A DNA stretch of 64,000 bases from Salinibacillus kushneri (GTDB lineage Bacteria > Bacillota > Bacilli > Bacillales > Alkalibacillaceae), in assembly GCF_900111405.1 (NCBI RefSeq), contig NZ_FOHJ01000001.1, positions 62,001 to 126,000 on the forward strand. Direction: 5' to 3'. Each line of letters starts with the position of its first letter. Position 1 is the stretch's first letter. Position numbers and translations under genes: made by a program. Below are positions 38,091-46,379 of the stretch, one piece after another. The notes beneath the pieces are model-generated. The model had not been told where the DNA came from and did not search any database. It was given only the letters and a program-made list of their open reading frames with translations.

Positions 38091-38150
38091 AAGAAAAGCG
38101 GAAGAGCCTTGATCAGCCCCAATCGTATAGGTAATCCCCATGGAACTTGC
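38091..38150 (+). repeat. Hairpin intergenic repeat, copy 3 (5' half only)
   Basis: Repeats the first 50-odd bases of copy 1 nearly exactly (AAGAAAAGCGGAAGAGCCTT, then CAGCCCCAATCGTATAGGTA) and then breaks off at about 38150 before the second arm. Confidence 0.72.
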
Positions 38151-38181
38151 CTACAGAATAGAATAATTTAATGATAGTAAA

Positions 38182-38216
38182 TAACCGCTCAGGAATTTGA
38201 GCGGTTTTTCCTTTTA
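38182..38216 (+). terminator. Terminator between the repeat cluster and the EamA gene
   Basis: AACCGCTCA (38182-38190) pairs with TGAGCGGTT (38197-38205), followed by TTTCCTTTT on the plus strand. Confidence 0.75.
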
Positions 38217-38234
38217 TTTATATTCTTAAAGCCT

Positions 38235-39191
38235 TTACTTTATTTCTACAGGCTTACTCTTTTGCACTTGTATCTTTTTCCTTCCTTTGTAATTCACCAC
38301 AATAATGCCCAACGCAACCATAGCAATAGCCATTAATATATACATATTCAACTGCTCCTCTGGTATAAAGATTGAAGACAGAACAGTACCTGCAACTGGA
38401 ACAATAAACTTATACATACTGATAATACCTGCGTTGTTATACTTAAGGAGTGAATACCATAGCGCAAAGGCTATAGCCGAAAGAAAAGCAGAATAAATAA
38501 GTAATCCCCAGCCAAAGGAAGTAAATACTATAGCTCCCTCCGATAATTGGGGAACTCCTATTAATAACATAAGAATGGAGCCTAAAGACAACTGCCAGCC
38601 CGTTACAGCAAATGGATGTATTCCGACAGCCAATTCTTTTGCCATAATCGTTGCAATGGCACTTGTGAATCCGGATAAAATCATAAAGCCCTCACCGTTC
38701 CATTGAAAGCTAAGCTGAAACTCCTGACCCCAGTTGGCAATAATGATGCCTGAAAATCCTGCAACCAGTCCGATAGCCTTTTTCCAATTTAAACGATCAC
38801 TTTTATAATAAAAATGTGCCAGGAGTACGGTAAGAAACGTTCCGCTTGAGCTGAGAATCGCTCCTTGCATTCCTGAAACGTTTGCTAATCCATTATAAAA
38901 GAAAAAATATTGAAGTGCTGTCTGTACAATACCCAGAATAATCAATATCAAAAATTGTTTACGCGAGACCAAAATACTTTTAGGATTCATTACTACTAAA
39001 AATAATAATACAATAAGACCTGCTAATAAAAAGCGCATTCCCGCAAAAACAATTTTGGCAATAATATCATCGGCAGCCATTTGCATTTCCGTATAGCTTA
39101 TTTTGAGAACAGGAAATGCACTGCCCCAAAGAATGGAACAAAAAACGGCTATGCCTATAACAGACCATTTTGTTTGAAATAAGCCTTTCAT
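38235..39191 (-). CDS. EamA/DMT-family transporter
   Basis: Membrane protein of 318 residues with ten predicted spans in two EamA repeats (drug/metabolite transporter superfamily). Repeat 1 begins GIAVFCSILWGSAFPVLKISY and repeat 2 includes EGFMILSGFTSAIATIMAKEL. The C terminus ends in a basic tail (YKGRKKIQVQKSKPVEIK). Members export amino acids or other small metabolites; the substrate is unknown. The gene is single, with GGAG a few bases before its ATG. Confidence 0.88.
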   Translation of the reverse strand: MKGLFQTKWSVIGIAVFCSILWGSAFPVLKISYTEMQMAADDIIAKIVFAGMRFLLAGLIVLLFLVVMNPKSILVSRKQFLILIILGIVQTALQYFFFYNGLANVSGMQGAILSSSGTFLTVLLAHFYYKSDRLNWKKAIGLVAGFSGIIIANWGQEFQLSFQWNGEGFMILSGFTSAIATIMAKELAVGIHPFAVTGWQLSLGSILMLLIGVPQLSEGAIVFTSFGWGLLIYSAFLSAIAFALWYSLLKYNNAGIISMYKFIVPVAGTVLSSIFIPEEQLNMYILMAIAMVALGIIVVNYKGRKKIQVQKSKPVEIK

Positions 39192-39446
39192 GCTGTCATC
39201 TCCTCTTAATCTATTAAGTCAAATAAAGTAATCTTATGACATGAAAAGGATGTAAGCAAGAAATATGTTTGTCCATTAGAAAAACACGTGCGAAAAGGTA
39301 TTCACACGCGTTCACCCATCCTTAGTCTATGTACTCCCCAATCCAATAACGGGATTTCCAAGCCATTATCTTCTCTAAATTGCCGTTTCCTTATCTACAG
39401 AAATCTGGCTTATTTCCTAAAGGAAGGGGCTAAGTTTTCATTCCAT

Positions 39447-40061
39447 CTACACTTGAGTAAACAATAACCAAATATTAGCCAAAACTAATGAAAAAACGAT
39501 GCCCCTCTCAGCTTGGGATCCCGTGTGGAAAGTAAATAAAAAGCGATAATATTTACGATGAAGCGGATAAAAAAGGGGTACACCACGTTTAGTGATAAAA
39601 TCACCAAAAATATGTGATAAAACTCCTATTCCACACCCCATCTGTAAATAAAGGGGTATAGTAAACCAAATAGATAGAAGCTGAAAATAGATTCCCAGCA
39701 TCGCTACAAATAGTAAGGAGTGTGTCCATGTACGATGACTGCTAAAGACAAAGAAAACTGGAATAATAAGCGCTAATAAAAAGATTGCCTCTGCATTTAT
39801 CCACGACCAGAATCTTTCTGAATCTACTAAAAAGAAGCCAATCAAACCTATAACCAATATCGAAGCGATTGAATACATGTATCTCCCCATTTTAGATTTC
39901 ATCGAATCCATATCTGGGAGCAATGAACCTATCATGATAGCAAAAAAATATCCGATATACTCTTTTTCACTTTGAAGGGAAAAAGGTAACGTACTGGATA
40001 TTGCTGTTATGGAGGCAACTCCCCAAGTAATTCCCATAGCTTGATGTCCGCTTGCTAGCAT
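39447..40061 (-). CDS. YdjM-family metal-dependent hydrolase-like membrane protein
   Basis: Membrane protein of 204 residues and four or five spans in the YdjM/DUF457 family. Family motifs are visible: GHQAMGITWG, GSLLPDMDSMKSKMGR (Pro-Asp-x-Asp), HRTWTHSLLF and LSHIFGDFITKRGVPLFYPL, whose His and Asp residues suggest a metal site in the membrane. Activity is not established for the family. The gene is single. An inverted repeat (40107-40137) lies about 45 bases upstream of the start. Confidence 0.85.
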   Translation of the reverse strand: MLASGHQAMGITWGVASITAISSTLPFSLQSEKEYIGYFFAIMIGSLLPDMDSMKSKMGRYMYSIASILVIGLIGFFLVDSERFWSWINAEAIFLLALIIPVFFVFSSHRTWTHSLLFVAMLGIYFQLLSIWFTIPLYLQMGCGIGVLSHIFGDFITKRGVPLFYPLHRKYYRFLFTFHTGSQAERGIVFSLVLANIWLLFTQV

Positions 40062-40425
40062 TTCTCATACATTCCTTTCTAACATAAGCACCTACGCAGG
40101 ATTATATTCTGACATTATGTTTTTTTCAATGTCAGAAACTCTCAGAAAGAATACCGGACCTTCTCTATTGGATTAGATCCTGTATCCTTCTACACTTCAT
40201 AATGAACTCCCTCTCCCCTATCAACACGGATTAAATCTTGCTAAACGATTGTTCCCCTTATGTATTTTGCCTTACGGGCTTATCAGCAAATAATAAATAT
40301 ACTCACTGTATCTCCAGCTACTGTAACTCCTGAGGTCATAAGAAGAATCCATTTGTCAAAAAATATATTACTCAGCGGATTCTATTTAGGAGTTGAGAGC
40401 TGATCAGCAGCCTATGCTTTTAAAC
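40062..40425. other. Intergenic region before the zinc transporter genes
   Basis: No gene is visible. A perfect inverted repeat TTCTGACATT/AATGTCAGAA (40107-40137) lies upstream of the YdjM-family gene and could be an operator. The rest is anonymous AT-rich sequence. Confidence 0.4.
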
Positions 40426-40446
40426 AAATCGTAATCATTATGATTT
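40426..40446 (+). promoter_or_regulatory. Zur-like operator
   Basis: AAATCGTAAT-C-ATTATGATTT, a 21-bp palindrome with one mismatch pair, close to the B. subtilis Zur box TCGTAAT-N-ATTACGA. It stands just upstream of a TATAAT -10 box (40484-40489) that would serve the zinc-type ABC operon. Confidence 0.68.
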
Positions 40447-40642
40447 ACAAATTGGATGGAGTTCGTTAAAATAAAAAAAGTTTTATAATGAATGATATAT
40501 CGTTACGTTGATTAGGATAGAGTTAGACTTAGATCATAACGAGGAATGAATCAGGAATGTTTCCATCACTTATTTTTCTCCCGACTATTCTTTAATATAG
40601 GGTGGATGATAACGGATGAATGCTAAAAATGGAGGAATAGGA

Positions 40643-41404
40643 ATGGACTCAACAGCCCCTGTACTATCAGTAAATCAATTAGATTATAAGTACGAACAAC
40701 AAAATGTGCTTGAAGGTGTAACCTTCTCAATTCAAAAAGGATCTTTTGCAGGTCTGGTTGGGCCTAATGGATCCGGGAAAACCACACTTATTCAACTAAT
40801 CCTGGGTCTCTTACGGTTACAGGAGGGAAACATAGAACTATTCGGAACCCCTATTCAGAAGTTTAAAAACTGGAATAAAATCAGCTTTGTTTCTCAAAAA
40901 GCTAATACATTTAATCGGGGATTCCCAGCTACTGTGTATGAAGTAGTGGCAATGGGCCTAACCGGAAATATCGGGTATTTTCGTTTTTTTAATCGATTAC
41001 ATAAAAAACAAATTTACCAGGCAATTGAAAATGTAGGAATGAGTGATTATGTCCATCGTAATATTGGAGATTTATCTGGTGGTCAACAGCAAAGAGTATT
41101 TATTGCAAGGTCCCTCGTAAGTCAACCTGAACTCCTTATATTAGATGAGCCAACTGTTGGGGTTGATACTGAAAATGTGGAGCGCTTTTACAAGATGCTT
41201 GCCCGGTTAAATAAACAGGAAGGCATTACACTTTTGTTAGTCTCTCACGATATTGGCACAATTACTTCCTATGTAACAGATTTATTATGTCTGAACAAAA
41301 CCATCCATTATCATGGAAACCCCTCTGAATTTTATCAAAAATCCGATGAGGAAATTTCAAAATTTTACGGTCACTCCATGCACGCTATATCTCATGACCA
41401 TTAA
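40643..41404 (+). CDS. znuC: Zinc/manganese-type ABC transporter ATPase (ZnuC/AdcC-like)
   Basis: ATPase of 253 residues of the metal-ABC (ZnuC/AdcC/MntB) family. Walker A is GPNGSGKTTLIQ, the signature DLSGGQQQRVFIARSL, and Walker B LLILDEPTVGVD. The start at 40643 has GGAGG seven bases upstream; an upstream ATG at 40616 is less likely. With the Zur-like box upstream, zinc is the best substrate guess. The matching membrane gene follows after 14 bases, but no binding-protein gene (znuA/adcA) is in this window. Confidence 0.9.
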   Translation: MDSTAPVLSVNQLDYKYEQQNVLEGVTFSIQKGSFAGLVGPNGSGKTTLIQLILGLLRLQEGNIELFGTPIQKFKNWNKISFVSQKANTFNRGFPATVYEVVAMGLTGNIGYFRFFNRLHKKQIYQAIENVGMSDYVHRNIGDLSGGQQQRVFIARSLVSQPELLILDEPTVGVDTENVERFYKMLARLNKQEGITLLLVSHDIGTITSYVTDLLCLNKTIHYHGNPSEFYQKSDEEISKFYGHSMHAISHDH

Positions 41405-41418
41405 CAGGAGGAACAGGA

Positions 41419-42246
41419 ATGTTAGAAACCTTTTTAGAATTTGAATTTTTACGCAATACCTTTTATACGGGTTTATTAATTGGGCTCATTGCACCTCTTC
41501 TGGGAACCTTTATAGTCGTGCGACGTTTATCCTTAATCGCAGATGGACTATCGCATGTAACGCTTTCAGGAATTGCCTTTGGTCTATTTTTAGAGAAGAA
41601 AATTGCATTGTTAGCCATATCACCGTATTACGCAGGAATTGGATTTTCAATTATTGGGGCAATGATTATTGAATATTTACGCAGTATTTATCAATCTTTT
41701 CAGGAAATAGCTATTCCGATTATTTTATCCGTAGGGGTTGGGCTGAGTGTTATTTTTATTTCCTTAGCAGATGGTTTTAATACCGATTTATACGCTTATC
41801 TATTTGGTTCCGTTGCGGCAGTTAGTCGCCACGATTTATACTTTATTTTGGGAATTACATTATTTATAGTTGCTGCTGTATTCTTTTTTTACAAGGAATT
41901 ATTTGCTGTTTCCTTTGATGAGGAATATGCCAAGGTTGCTGGCATACATGCAAAATATGTTCACTTATTATTTATTCTGTTAACAGCACTTACGATTTCA
42001 GCTTCTATTAGAATTGTTGGAGTATTACTCGTTTCAGCACTCATGACGCTACCTGTAGCTTCGAGTATTCGAGTGGCTAAAAGCTTTAAACAAGCGATAT
42101 TTTATAGTATTATTTTTGGAGAAATTTCCGTTATTGCCGGACTCATTAGCGGCTATTATTTTGAAATCCCTCCTGGTGGTACAATTGTTGTATCGTTGGC
42201 GATTATTTTAGGGATTACATTACTCTTTAAATCAAGAAAATCTTAG
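41419..42246 (+). CDS. znuB: Zinc/manganese-type ABC transporter permease (ZnuB/AdcB-like)
   Basis: Permease of 275 residues and about eight spans, metal-ABC-3 family. Typical segments are GTFIVVRRLSLIADGLSHVTLSG near the N terminus and the YAKVAGIHAKYVHLLFILLTALT region, then VGVLLVSALMTLPVASS. It partners with the ATPase at 40643 for high-affinity Zn2+ (possibly Mn2+) uptake. Two FluC genes follow in the same direction with 22 bases or less between genes, so all four are probably one transcript. Confidence 0.9.
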   Translation: MLETFLEFEFLRNTFYTGLLIGLIAPLLGTFIVVRRLSLIADGLSHVTLSGIAFGLFLEKKIALLAISPYYAGIGFSIIGAMIIEYLRSIYQSFQEIAIPIILSVGVGLSVIFISLADGFNTDLYAYLFGSVAAVSRHDLYFILGITLFIVAAVFFFYKELFAVSFDEEYAKVAGIHAKYVHLLFILLTALTISASIRIVGVLLVSALMTLPVASSIRVAKSFKQAIFYSIIFGEISVIAGLISGYYFEIPPGGTIVVSLAIILGITLLFKSRKS

Positions 42247-42268
42247 CTGTCCGGAAGGTGTGTTACAT

Positions 42269-42646
42269 GTGTCAAAGCTAATTTGGATAGGCATTTCAAT
42301 AGGAGGAGGAATCGGTGCAAGTTTACGCTATGCGCTGTCTTTAATCATTGATTATTCAGCATTTCCGTGGGCGACACTAATTACGAATTACATTGGGTGT
42401 TTATTATTACCATTCATTCTTTTGCTTCCCACTTTAGATCCCAATCTAAAAAAAGTGATTGGAACAGGAATGATTGGTTCCTTTACAACCTTTTCTACCT
42501 TCTCTACTGAAAGTATAGAGCTGCTTCAAAGTGGTCATAGTCTATTGTTTTTTCTATATATTTTCGTAAGTATAGCGGGGGGATTATTTTTTAGTGGAAT
42601 AAGTTATACATGGATGTCAAAACAGTTTGGAAGTGAGCGGTCATGA
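42269..42646 (+). CDS. crcB1: Fluoride channel FluC/CrcB, first copy
   Basis: Small four-span membrane protein of about 125 residues that exports fluoride. The family core GTGMIGSFTTFSTFSTES includes the Phe and Thr of the fluoride path, and GASLRYALS is near the N terminus. GTG 42269 is preferred because AGGTG lies 8 bases upstream; GTG 42260 overlaps that site. It overlaps the second copy by 4 bases. Gram-positive bacteria often have two dissimilar copies that may form a heterodimer. No fluoride riboswitch is visible upstream. Confidence 0.9.
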   Translation: MSKLIWIGISIGGGIGASLRYALSLIIDYSAFPWATLITNYIGCLLLPFILLLPTLDPNLKKVIGTGMIGSFTTFSTFSTESIELLQSGHSLLFFLYIFVSIAGGLFFSGISYTWMSKQFGSERS

Positions 42647-42981
42647 TGGGAGTTTTTCTAGGAGGATGCTTTGGAGCCTTCTCACGTGCCTGGATAAGTC
42701 ATTGGCTAAACCAAAACGATTTTCCCTGGGGGACCTGGATTGTCAATATCTTAGGATCCATTTTACTAGGTTTCATTCTTGCTTTTGATTTTCAAAATCA
42801 CTGGTTACATATCTTTGGTATTGGTTTTTGCGGTGCGTTTACCACTTATTCAACCTTTAGTTTAGAAACGATTAAGCTAATTGAACAAAAAAAATGGATA
42901 CAATCCTTTGTTTACCTGGGTACGTCTATTGGAGTAAGCCTTATTATTGTGATGAGTATATTTTATTTCTTTACGACATAA
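42643..42981 (+). CDS. crcB2: Fluoride channel FluC/CrcB, second copy
   Basis: Four-span membrane protein of about 112 residues. The core GFCGAFTTYSTFSLETIKL matches the first copy but with Tyr in place of one Phe, and GGCFGAFSRAWISHWLN replaces the N-terminal block. Its ATG overlaps the stop of the first copy (ATGATG), so translation is coupled. The two proteins are dissimilar, consistent with a heterodimer in which each gives one half of the channel; this is inference. Confidence 0.9.
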   Translation: MMGVFLGGCFGAFSRAWISHWLNQNDFPWGTWIVNILGSILLGFILAFDFQNHWLHIFGIGFCGAFTTYSTFSLETIKLIEQKKWIQSFVYLGTSIGVSLIIVMSIFYFFTT

Positions 42982-43016
42982 AAAAAGGAAGACAGGGTAT
43001 CACTAGTCACCCTCTT
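42976..43016 (-). terminator. Convergent terminator between crcB2 and the DUF4129-type gene
   Basis: On the minus strand GGAAGAGGGT pairs with ACCCTGTCTTCC around a 10-base loop, followed by seven T residues. The stem includes the last codons of the minus-strand gene. Confidence 0.75.
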
Positions 43017-44234
43017 CCTCTTTCACTCTGCTTTTCAGTTGTTGTCTTTTGGCATCCAAATCTTCTTTTAACTGTTTGACCTCCTTCAGTGAAATATCTT
43101 CTTCCCCATATCTGACCCTTTGATACAAATCCACATCAGATAAAGTCAAATCAACACGGTAAAACCAATCCTCTATCGTCTCATAAGGCTTGCGTCCGTA
43201 CCCTGACTTTATCGCAAATTGTTCAAATTGATAAAATAATCGGCGTGCCAGGTGATTCGGCTTTCTGGAAAAACGCTGAAAAAGGGAGCGACGCAAACGA
43301 TCCCGATTGTCACCATCTCCGTAATCAGAAAAATAAACGTCAGTCTGCTTTTGTTTTGCCTTATAGCCAACGAGCTCCCGTTAAAAAACTTCTTTGTAAG
43401 ATATAGCGCCGTGACAACCAACAGAAAAAAACCAATCCAAATCAGCACATTTACAGACTGATTGATAACTGCTTGTGCATCTTCACCTAAAAACTGATAC
43501 TGATTTTGATTCATATTTTCGTCTATTTTACTCATGGAAGACTGTTCAGATGGCTCTACATCTATATTGGTAATTCCTGTTAAATCAATTCCAAACCCAA
43601 CTACCCTTAAAATGTATGTTAGAAATACCGCTAACCAATGAAGTAGCGTTTTAAAAATAGACCGAACAGGTTCAAAGAATAATAGAAATAGAAAGCTTAT
43701 AAACAAAAAGATTAGAGAAAGCAGTCCAGGAATCTTTATCATCTGAGTAAAGGTCAACTCTTGTTCTGTCTTTTGTTGATGGGATATATAATGTCTGGTA
43801 TAAAAGCCTATAAACAGAAGAAAAAATTGTACCATGGCCACCCAGATTACATCAGGATTTGAGAAAATAAGTGCTTCTGCAACTGCCAATAAAAAGGTCG
43901 TAAGCAGGATTGCTGTCTCCTTTTCAGTACTTCCTTCTTTCAATTGGTGAATGAATACAAAAATAAGTGTAAAGCCAAGTACAATGGCAACAAACCACGA
44001 AAGCTTGAAAAAATACATACAAACAAAGATGACAATTGGAATCAATAATATATATGGAGCATAGGTCGTAACCCTTTGTCTAATTTCAGCCAACAATACA
44101 CCTAACAAGAAGACAGCAATTATGTATTCAGGAAATAGCAAAGGGGCATTTATAAGGTAATTAATCGGCATAAAGATAAGATAAATGATGATTGTGACCT
44201 GAAGAAATGAAAGGACTTGGTTCCATTTATCCAT
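43003..44234 (-). pseudogene. Membrane protein with DUF4129-type C terminus, split by a frameshift
   Basis: Third gene of a MoxR-DUF58 operon. The 5' frame (44234 to about 43380) encodes at least seven membrane segments, starting MDKWNQVLSFLQVTIIIYLI, a loop and a last span ending LYLTKKFFNG. The reading frame then changes: the -1 frame is open from 43378 and encodes ELVGYKAKQKQTDVYFSDYG and then RRSLFQRFSRKPNHLARRLF, a cytoplasmic DUF4129-like tail that ends at 43003. One extra G in the GGG run at 43377-43379 would give one protein of about 410 residues. No transglutaminase core lies between the spans and the tail, unlike TgpA/YebA. Pseudogene or sequencing error cannot be told apart. Confidence 0.72.
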
Positions 44235-45417
44235 ACTGCTCACCTGCTTTAAGTACTGGTACCATATATGCCCCTGATTGAGTTTCCTTTACATGGTAGA
44301 CTTTCACACCCTGGTTCTGCCATTTTAATAGATAGGACTGGTTTTCTTCATATAAATCCCCAAAGCAGACAACAGTTTGTGGCTGTTCTAAACGTTGATC
44401 TACCCGAAGAAATAATCGAGAGGTATGAATAAGGTTCTGATTATTCGATACCTTTGCCAGCATTTCCATAGCTTTTTTCAAATGCTCTTTACCTTCTCCG
44501 GATTGAAGGTTGCCTTGATTGGTATTTAAATATAGTTCAAATGAAACACCCTTATTCGTCAAATACTGACAGACATAGGCGATATAGGATAATCGGTTTT
44601 CCATACTTTCATCCCAATAAATATTACCTAATCGAGTCCTGGCACTGAGATTAACAATCAAAACCCAGGAATGGTCCCTCGTCTTTTCATACACCTTTGT
44701 CTGCAGGGATTGTCTTTTGGCTGAAGCCTTCCAATGAATTCGTTTAAAAGGATCTGTTGGTTGATAATCCCTTGTTCCCACTGGTTGCAACACATCCTCG
44801 AAGGGTGAAAATCGCACCCTTTGTTCCCCTATCGTCTCATAGTTTGTTTCCTCTATCCCATAAACAGGTAAAGACGATGGATAAACAAGAATTTCTGTTT
44901 GATAAAAAGGGCGAAACCTTAAACTAATCGACCGAAAATTAATAAGATGAGGATATTGATAGTGAATATTGGTAATTTGTGTAACCCCTCGTTTATAAGC
45001 TTTTATTGGGATTATTAGCTTAGTCTCACCTCTCGAGAGAATAGATAAGGGTATTTCATAATGATCTTTTCCCTTCACTTTAGTAGCCTTGAATCTCAAA
45101 ATATCTATTATATCGTGAATCAGGAAAGAGAACGTACCATTAACCACAGGAAGTAAGGAGTGGTGAGTAAAATTAAAATCAATAGTCGTTTCTTGTCCAG
45201 GAAAAAGGCGAATTTGTTTTTTTGAATGGTTTAATACTAAGGATTTGCCTGCTATCCGGTGATATCGCCTACTTAGGATAATAAAGATTATTAACAAGCC
45301 AACAAGTAAAAATAATAGGGACTGCTTGAAAATTAAGCTAATCAAAAAGGTGATTATACTGATAATGGCGAGAAGTTCATAATACTTACTTTGGTTGAAT
45401 TGCTTTTCCCATTGCAT
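44227..45417 (-). CDS. DUF58 domain protein
   Basis: Protein of about 396 residues with two N-terminal membrane spans (IISIITFLISLIFKQSLLFLL region) and a cytoplasmic DUF58 domain, a von Willebrand A-like fold. The family motif PVGTRDYQPTDPFKRIHWKAS is clear. ATG 45417 follows directly after the MoxR stop; the longer ORF start is TTG inside the MoxR gene. MoxR and DUF58 proteins work together in complexes of poorly known purpose, often tied to the cell envelope or to metal or cofactor insertion. Confidence 0.88.
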   Translation of the reverse strand: MQWEKQFNQSKYYELLAIISIITFLISLIFKQSLLFLLVGLLIIFIILSRRYHRIAGKSLVLNHSKKQIRLFPGQETTIDFNFTHHSLLPVVNGTFSFLIHDIIDILRFKATKVKGKDHYEIPLSILSRGETKLIIPIKAYKRGVTQITNIHYQYPHLINFRSISLRFRPFYQTEILVYPSSLPVYGIEETNYETIGEQRVRFSPFEDVLQPVGTRDYQPTDPFKRIHWKASAKRQSLQTKVYEKTRDHSWVLIVNLSARTRLGNIYWDESMENRLSYIAYVCQYLTNKGVSFELYLNTNQGNLQSGEGKEHLKKAMEMLAKVSNNQNLIHTSRLFLRVDQRLEQPQTVVCFGDLYEENQSYLLKWQNQGVKVYHVKETQSGAYMVPVLKAGEQYG

Positions 45418-45418
45418 A

Positions 45419-46348
45419 TTAATCTCTTTCTCCAATCTCTACTGGAACTTCAATGAACTCCAATATATCAGCAACCACTTGTCCTGAATTTTTCTGCAGC
45501 GATGCTTCCATTGACAAAACAAGACGATGAGCAAAAACATAAGGAGCCATTTCCTTTACATCCTCAGGTCTCACATAGTTTCTTCCTCTTATAAGAGCAA
45601 GTGCTCCTCTTGTACTTATTCCCAACTCAATGTCAGCATGCTGCCGTGTTTGTCGTACAATATTTAACAGATACTCTGTTACAGTTTCCCCCAGCCGAAT
45701 CTTTTTGACTTCCTCTTGCATAATGAAAATCTCATCCTTTAACAGACTTGGCGATGTAATATCATTTAAAGGATCATCCATCCTGTACTTATCTAAAATT
45801 TTCTTCTCAATATCCAAAGAAGGATAATCCATATTTATTTTCAGCAAAAATCGGTCCAATTGCGCTTCAGGAAGAGGAAAGGTACCCTGGTTTGATTCAA
45901 TTGGATTCTGGGTAGCAATCACCATGAAGGGAGGATCCAAAAAGAAAGTCTCCCCATCTATAGTTGTCTGGTTTTCTTCCATTACCTCTAATAGACTGGA
46001 CTGGGTTTTGGGTGTAGCCCGGTTGATTTCATCGGCTAATAATATATTGGTCATCACCGGACCTACTCTTAATTCAAATTCCTGTGTCTTTGGATTATAA
46101 AATTGAAGACCTGTAACATCACCAGGCAGAACATCCGGAGTGAATTGCACCCGCCCATATTGACCAACCACCACTTGCGCAAAGCTCTTTGCAAGCTTCG
46201 TTTTTCCAGAACCAGGCACACTTTCTAAAAGCACATGACCATTTGCTAATAGGGCAGTAAATAATAATTCAATCGCTTCATCCTGCCCCATGATAACATT
46301 TTTTATCGTATCCATACTTTGAGTTATTTTTGCTTGAATTGAATCCAT
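45419..46348 (-). CDS. MoxR-family AAA+ ATPase
   Basis: Cytoplasmic AAA+ ATPase of 309 residues. Walker A is ESVPGSGKTKLAK, Walker B ILLADEINRATPKTQSSLLE, and the sensor 1 region VIATQNPIESNQGTFPLPEAQLDRF is typical of MoxR. It heads a three-gene operon with a DUF58 protein and a membrane protein, the same layout as B. subtilis yeaC-yeaB-yebA. It probably acts as a chaperone for assembly of a surface or cofactor-bearing protein; the client is unknown. Confidence 0.92.
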   Translation of the reverse strand: MDSIQAKITQSMDTIKNVIMGQDEAIELLFTALLANGHVLLESVPGSGKTKLAKSFAQVVVGQYGRVQFTPDVLPGDVTGLQFYNPKTQEFELRVGPVMTNILLADEINRATPKTQSSLLEVMEENQTTIDGETFFLDPPFMVIATQNPIESNQGTFPLPEAQLDRFLLKINMDYPSLDIEKKILDKYRMDDPLNDITSPSLLKDEIFIMQEEVKKIRLGETVTEYLLNIVRQTRQHADIELGISTRGALALIRGRNYVRPEDVKEMAPYVFAHRLVLSMEASLQKNSGQVVADILEFIEVPVEIGERD

Positions 46349-46379
46349 AATAGCCTATCCCCCTGCTCTTCTATATCAT

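Noticed and set aside
37851-38150. CRISPR-like array
   Set aside because: Repeat units are long hairpins with only one-base spacers and differing interiors; there are no short regular repeats or cas genes.
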